Source: Chloroflexota bacterium
GTDB taxonomy: Bacteria; Chloroflexota; Anaerolineae; Aggregatilineales; J027
Assembly (NCBI GenBank): GCA_013112715.1
Contig: JABFGB010000002.1
Span: 248,200-312,199, forward strand
Length of the DNA: 64,000 nt
Direction of reading: 5' to 3'
Shown here: positions 60,441 through 64,000 of the stretch, in pieces
Layout of the letters: every line of letters begins with the position of its first letter
Position numbering within the stretch: the first letter of the stretch is position 1
Position numbers and translations under genes: made by a program
Notes under the pieces: model-generated
Told to the model about the DNA's origin: nothing
Database searches by the model: none
What the model saw: only the letters and a program-made list of their open reading frames with translations

Positions 60441-61098
60441 CCATTTGGATTTACGCGAGTTGCATGACCCCGATATTCCGCTACCGATTGAATTGCAGGG
60501 GAATCTTGCCTCCACCAATCTGAGCCGAATTTATAACTGGTCGCGGGCAAAGGCAACATGGCCTTTGTTGTTTGGATTGGCGTGCTGTGCGATTGAAATG
60601 ATTGCCACCGCTGCCAGTCGCTATGACATATCCCGGTTCGGGATGGAAGTCATGCGGGCCAGCCCACGTCAAGCCGATTTATTGATTGTTTCTGGGACGG
60701 TCACCAAGAAAATGGTAGTGCCGATTGTGCGTATTTTCAACCAGATGCCAGAACCGAAATACGTTTTGGCGATGGGAGCGTGTGCGTCGGGAGGTGGCCC
60801 ATTCAAAGAGGGTTATAATGTCGTCAGCGGGATTGACCAATATATTCCGGTAGATGTTTATGTACCCGGCTGTCCTCCCACCCCGCAGGCCCTGATGCAC
60901 GGGTTTATCGCCCTGCACAAAAAGATGGAAGGCCAGCGCATCCATAACCGCAACAGTGTGCCATGGTATAGCAAAGGCCCCAGCGATGAAATTCCGCTGC
61001 CTATACTTGGGCCGGATATTGTAGACCCACGCCAAGCCGCCATTTTGCGCCAGCAGGCCGAATCTGCCGTGTTGTTGGCAGAGGCTACTGGTGATTAA
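60427..61098 (+). CDS. nuoB: NADH-quinone oxidoreductase subunit B
   Basis: NuoB carries the terminal [4Fe-4S] cluster N2 of complex I, at the quinone site. The ligands are readable: the tandem Cys in GLACCAIEM, Cys in MGACASGGG and Cys in PGCPPTPQ. ATG 60427 (MTNHDHLDLREL) is inside the end of iscX, and an in-frame ATG at 60349 is rejected because it gives a long unrelated extension. The first ~35 residues are variable. nuoCD follows after 21 bases. nuoA is not next to it. Confidence 0.94.
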   Translation: MTNHDHLDLRELHDPDIPLPIELQGNLASTNLSRIYNWSRAKATWPLLFGLACCAIEMIATAASRYDISRFGMEVMRASPRQADLLIVSGTVTKKMVVPIVRIFNQMPEPKYVLAMGACASGGGPFKEGYNVVSGIDQYIPVDVYVPGCPPTPQALMHGFIALHKKMEGQRIHNRNSVPWYSKGPSDEIPLPILGPDIVDPRQAAILRQQAESAVLLAEATGD

Positions 61099-61119
61099 TT
61101 TCGAGGAGACAACCGAACA

Positions 61120-62967
61120 ATGGTAGAGAATGTATTGGTTCAAGACCCCATCCAAGAGGCGTTGGCGGGTTTAGCACGTTTTGGCGGGGCGGTACAGGCC
61201 GATGACCGCCAAAATTATGAAGGCATTGTAGTGGATCGGGCGGCCCTGCCGGATGTTGCACTGGTGCTTCGAGATGAACTCGGCTACGACTACCTCTCAA
61301 GCGTGACCGGCGTAGATTATCTTGGCTTTGGTGATTATTTTGAGGTGGTCTATCATGCCTACCGTACTAGCGGCGGCAAGGGGTTAACCCTCAAAACCCG
61401 TACCCCGCGTGATGTTGCCACCGTGCCAAGCGTGGTGAGTGTGTGGCCGGGTGCCGATTTCCAAGAGCGCGAGGCCTATGACCTGATGGGGATTCATTTC
61501 ACCGGACACCCCAATCTGAAGCGCATTTTGATGTGGGAAGGTTTTGAAGGCCACCCACTACGCAAGGATTGGCAAGAGGCCTATTTTGAATCCGAGCATA
61601 AGCCGTTTGAATCGCGCTGGCCCGGTGGCAATGTGCGCCGCTCGGAAGAATATAACCCCTTCGGCAAAAATGTGAAGTATCCCGCCGGATTCACAATGGA
61701 TAAGGTACGGGACATCTCAGAAGTTGACCATTATGAGGGCCTAAATCTGGGTGTTCAGATTGAGGGTAGCGGGATTCGCACCGATAAATTGGTGGTTAAT
61801 CTTGGGCCGCATCACCCCAGTACACACGGCGTATTTCGTATGGTCTGCACCTTGAACGGCGAGACGGTGGAAACTCTCGAACCCGTCATGGGCTATTTGC
61901 ATCGCAATCATGAAAAGATTGGCGAGCGTAATACATGGATTATGAACATGCCCTATACGGATCGTCTCGATTATATTTCCAGCATGAGCAACAATCACGG
62001 TTATGCGCTGGCGGTTGAAAATCTGATGTTGAAGAATCAGGTCAAGGGCTATAACCAACCGACGGAACGCACCGAAGTCATCCGCGTTTTGATGGTTGAG
62101 TTGACCCGCTATGTCAATCACCTATGGTCAATCGGCTTCTTGCTCAATGACCTCGGCGCATTCTTCACCCCGGCCCTGTATGCCATTTTTGAGCGTGAAC
62201 TGATTCTCGACTTCTTCGAGGCGACGGCTGGCAGCCGGATGATGTGCAATTACATGCGCTTTGGTGGGGTCTTTAAAGATATTCCTGAACGCATGATGGC
62301 TCATGCTGTGCTCGAAAATGACATGATCCGCGACGTGGATACGATGGAATTTCTGCACAATTTGATTTTTGAGCGCCTGCCCAACTTCACGGATGAATTT
62401 GACCGTCTGTTGACCAAGAACGAAATCGTATTTAATCGTACACGCGGCGTCGGCATTTTGACGGCAGAACAAGCCATTGCGGTGAGCGCGGCGGGGCCAG
62501 TCTTGCGGGCCAGCGGCGTGCCGTATGACGTGCGGAAGGCCGACCCCTACAGCATCTATCCTGATTTGGAATTTGATATTCCAATCGGGACATATGGTGA
62601 CGTGTATGACCGTTACTTGGTGCGTTTGGAAGAAATGCGCCAAAGCGTGCGGATTTTGCAGCAAATCTATCCACGCCTCAAGGAAACAGCTGGGCAGAGT
62701 ATCCTCGGTATTGATGCCTACAGCCCCCGTATCCCCAATGGCGGCGAAAGTTATGGCCGTGTAGAGAATCCAAAAGGGGAACTTGGCTACTATGTGGTTG
62801 GCGTTCCGGGCAAGGAATTTGATCAGAACCCTTGGCGCTACCACATCCGCGCCCCCAGTTTCATCAATCTGACGGCGTTGGAGCAGATGTGTGTCGGCCA
62901 CAAAGTCGCTGACCTTGTGGTGATTTTAGGCAGCATTGACATCGTTTTGGGTGAGACAGACAGATAA
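61120..62967 (+). CDS. nuoCD: NADH-quinone oxidoreductase fused subunits C and D
   Basis: Residues ~1-190 are NuoC (30 kDa subunit; [20 protein letters not shown] and [14 protein letters not shown]) and residues ~205-615 are NuoD (49 kDa subunit; [27 protein letters not shown], and the terminal [12 protein letters not shown]). The fusion occurs in E. coli and other bacteria. The two subunits form part of the connecting arm that holds the quinone-reducing site. AGGAG lies 10 bases before the ATG. It follows nuoB and precedes nuoI. Confidence 0.95.
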   Translation: MVENVLVQDPIQEALAGLARFGGAVQADDRQNYEGIVVDRAALPDVALVLRDELGYDYLSSVTGVDYLGFGDYFEVVYHAYRTSGGKGLTLKTRTPRDVATVPSVVSVWPGADFQEREAYDLMGIHFTGHPNLKRILMWEGFEGHPLRKDWQEAYFESEHKPFESRWPGGNVRRSEEYNPFGKNVKYPAGFTMDKVRDISEVDHYEGLNLGVQIEGSGIRTDKLVVNLGPHHPSTHGVFRMVCTLNGETVETLEPVMGYLHRNHEKIGERNTWIMNMPYTDRLDYISSMSNNHGYALAVENLMLKNQVKGYNQPTERTEVIRVLMVELTRYVNHLWSIGFLLNDLGAFFTPALYAIFERELILDFFEATAGSRMMCNYMRFGGVFKDIPERMMAHAVLENDMIRDVDTMEFLHNLIFERLPNFTDEFDRLLTKNEIVFNRTRGVGILTAEQAIAVSAAGPVLRASGVPYDVRKADPYSIYPDLEFDIPIGTYGDVYDRYLVRLEEMRQSVRILQQIYPRLKETAGQSILGIDAYSPRIPNGGESYGRVENPKGELGYYVVGVPGKEFDQNPWRYHIRAPSFINLTALEQMCVGHKVADLVVILGSIDIVLGETDR

Positions 62968-62969
62968 TA

Positions 62970-63016
62970 ACCCCATCCCCAACCTCCCTCTCCATTATCG
63001 GTGGGGAGGGGGATTT
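62970..63016. repeat. C-rich/G-rich hairpin repeat, copy 4
   Basis: AACCCCATCCCCAACCTCCC followed by GGTGGGGAGGGGG. An eight-pair stem (CCCTCTCC with GGGGAGGG) is present. The first 16 bases are nearly identical to copy 1 at 11078. It lies between nuoCD and nuoI, within one transcript. Confidence 0.65.
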
Positions 63017-63039
63017 TGAGCGAGGAGAGAGATTTATAT

Positions 63040-64000
63040 ATGTACGGAATTGGAATTTGGAACGGCCTAAAGATCACCCTAAAACGCTTTGTAGATACGT
63101 TTGTGGTTGATCTTGGCATGTTTGGAACAAAACAAAGCACCGATACTTTTGCCGTGCGTCAAGGAGCACAAGCCAAAGGTCTCTATACGGTGGAGTACCC
63201 CGAAGAAAAATTGGCGATGCCAGAACGTTTCCGTTTTGTGCCATTTTTGGTGGTCAATAATCCCGATGACCCCCATTCCCCCGGTCATGATTGGTGTACT
63301 TCGTGCGGTATCTGCGCGAAAGTCTGCCCACCCCAGTGTATCTGGATTGTACGTGGCACGGATGCCAAGACGGGCCGCCCCAAGCCCGAACCGGAAGCCT
63401 TCTATATTGACATTGATATTTGTATGAATTGTGGGTACTGCGCAGAATACTGCCCATTCGACGCCATCAAGATGGATCACGATTATGAATTGGCGTCGTA
63501 TGACCGCACCATGAACCACATCTACGATCATGCCAAACTTGCCAAACCCGTTAGCTACTGGCAGCAAATCGCACCAAACCGGGCACTAGAAGAGGCCGAA
63601 GTGCGTGGTCAATGGGAGCACAAGGACACTGCGAAGGTCGCCAAGAAAGCTGGCATCCCGATGACCGAGCCAGTTTGGGAAAAGCGTGACCGCGCGTTCC
63701 ATGATCCTGATATTGAAAACGCTGCTGCCAAACCTACTGCGGCTGCTGCTCCCGGTGCGCCGCGTGTTGCCGCACCAGCCGCTGCGGGTGTAAGCATCAA
63801 TGTAGACGGAGCATCGCCTGACCAATTGGCGCAATGGGCCGCGAATGAAGGCTTGCCACTGCCAGCCCGTTCTGCCGCCGCGCTAAAATTGGAACAGATG
63901 ATTACCGAAAAGACCTTCAAGCCGTCCTCCGAACATCGCAAGGCGGTGTCGGCGGCGAAGAAGACCGCAAAAGAAGCCAATACGACGATTGAAGAATCAG
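63040..64000 (+). CDS. nuoI: NADH-quinone oxidoreductase subunit I (partial, runs off right edge), with long C-terminal extension
   Basis: The frame is open from ATG 63040 to the end (over 320 codons). Two [4Fe-4S] sites are clear: CTSCGICAKVCPPQCI and CMNCGYCAEYCPFDAI, each with the CxxCxxCxxxCP spacing, as in NuoI. The N-terminal amphipathic part (IGIWNGLKITLKRFV) is normal. Past the second cluster, ~190 residues continue: a charged helix-rich stretch, an Ala/Pro-rich linker (PTAAAAPGAPRVAAPAAA) and a Lys/Glu-rich helical tail (SAAKKTAKEANTTIEES). Usual NuoI ends soon after its second cluster, so this tail is unusual. AGGAGAG precedes the ATG by about 11 bases. Confidence 0.88.
   Translation, partial: MYGIGIWNGLKITLKRFVDTFVVDLGMFGTKQSTDTFAVRQGAQAKGLYTVEYPEEKLAMPERFRFVPFLVVNNPDDPHSPGHDWCTSCGICAKVCPPQCIWIVRGTDAKTGRPKPEPEAFYIDIDICMNCGYCAEYCPFDAIKMDHDYELASYDRTMNHIYDHAKLAKPVSYWQQIAPNRALEEAEVRGQWEHKDTAKVAKKAGIPMTEPVWEKRDRAFHDPDIENAAAKPTAAAAPGAPRVAAPAAAGVSINVDGASPDQLAQWAANEGLPLPARSAAALKLEQMITEKTFKPSSEHRKAVSAAKKTAKEANTTIEES

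Noticed and set aside
62128..62901. 257-codon open frame on the minus strand
   Set aside because: Antisense to the NuoD part of nuoCD; shadow of a well-conserved gene.
1..64000. tRNA, rRNA, transposase, phage or integron genes
   Set aside because: I looked for cloverleaf-like arms, conserved rRNA segments and transposase motifs and saw none.

Overview
The window looks like chromosomal DNA of a member of the Chloroflexota, probably an Anaerolineae-like lineage. This is an inference from style, not from a marker gene. The signs are many lipoproteins and single-span exported proteins with Thr/Pro/Glu-rich linkers, sensor proteins built from chained GAF domains, a SpoIIE-type phosphatase with RsbW/STAS partners, an LCP-family wall protein, a fused NuoCD, and scattered C-rich/G-rich hairpin repeats between genes. 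I see no rRNA, tRNA, transposase, phage gene, CRISPR array or replication origin. Genes are tightly packed and no stretch over 300 bases lacks a gene.

Layout. 1-11 kb is a cell-surface polysaccharide region: a WecG/TagA-type transferase cut by the left edge, a large GT-C membrane transferase, a Wzm/Wzt-type ABC exporter, a polyprenyl-phosphate sugar-1-phosphate transferase and a GT2 transferase. birA and a membrane-tethered C39-like/TPR protein with an unknown partner lie among them. 11-20 kb holds a penicillin-acylase-family Ntn hydrolase, a CDF metal transporter followed directly by L-lactate dehydrogenase, a glycine-zipper stress protein, and a DUF1800/DUF1501 Tat-exported pair with a membrane protein. 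21-26 kb holds a DesK/NarL-type two-component pair, small unknown genes including a tandem paralogue pair, a lipoprotein and a double RNase H protein. 26-31 kb holds a very unusual AAA+ protein, a truncated haemoglobin, a small membrane protein and a lipoprotein. 31-43 kb holds two large sensor kinases, yebC-ruvC-ruvA, a beta-lactamase-like hydrolase, a Nudix protein and a beta-propeller-like exported protein. 43-49 kb holds an LCP protein, an A+T-richer pair that includes a zincin, an FtsK-like protein without a P-loop, and a lipoprotein. 49-55 kb is a partner-switching operon (STAS, RsbW-STAS fusion, six-GAF SpoIIE phosphatase). 55-64 kb holds Mrp/ApbC, a Cys-rich protein, an exported repeat protein, an aldehyde dehydrogenase, and a complex I cluster iscX-nuoB-nuoCD-nuoI that runs off the right edge.

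The most striking object is the 26,453-30,007 gene. It is a ClpA/ClpB-like double AAA+ protein with a damaged first Walker B and no canonical D2 pore loop, fused to a release-factor-2-like C-terminus that has lost both its SPF-type codon-recognition region and its GGQ region. It may be a ribosome-associated remodelling machine; that function is inference. Several other proteins here keep a family fold but have lost key residues: the second RNase H copy, the FtsK-like protein, and the sensor kinase at 39,581-43,015, whose H-box histidine is a glutamine.

The genes group into plausible functional units: surface polysaccharide assembly and export, stress/sigma-factor control through phosphatase-STAS-RsbW switching, Holliday-junction processing, and respiration with Fe-S cluster assembly. 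All functional calls come from motifs read by eye, and no database search was run.
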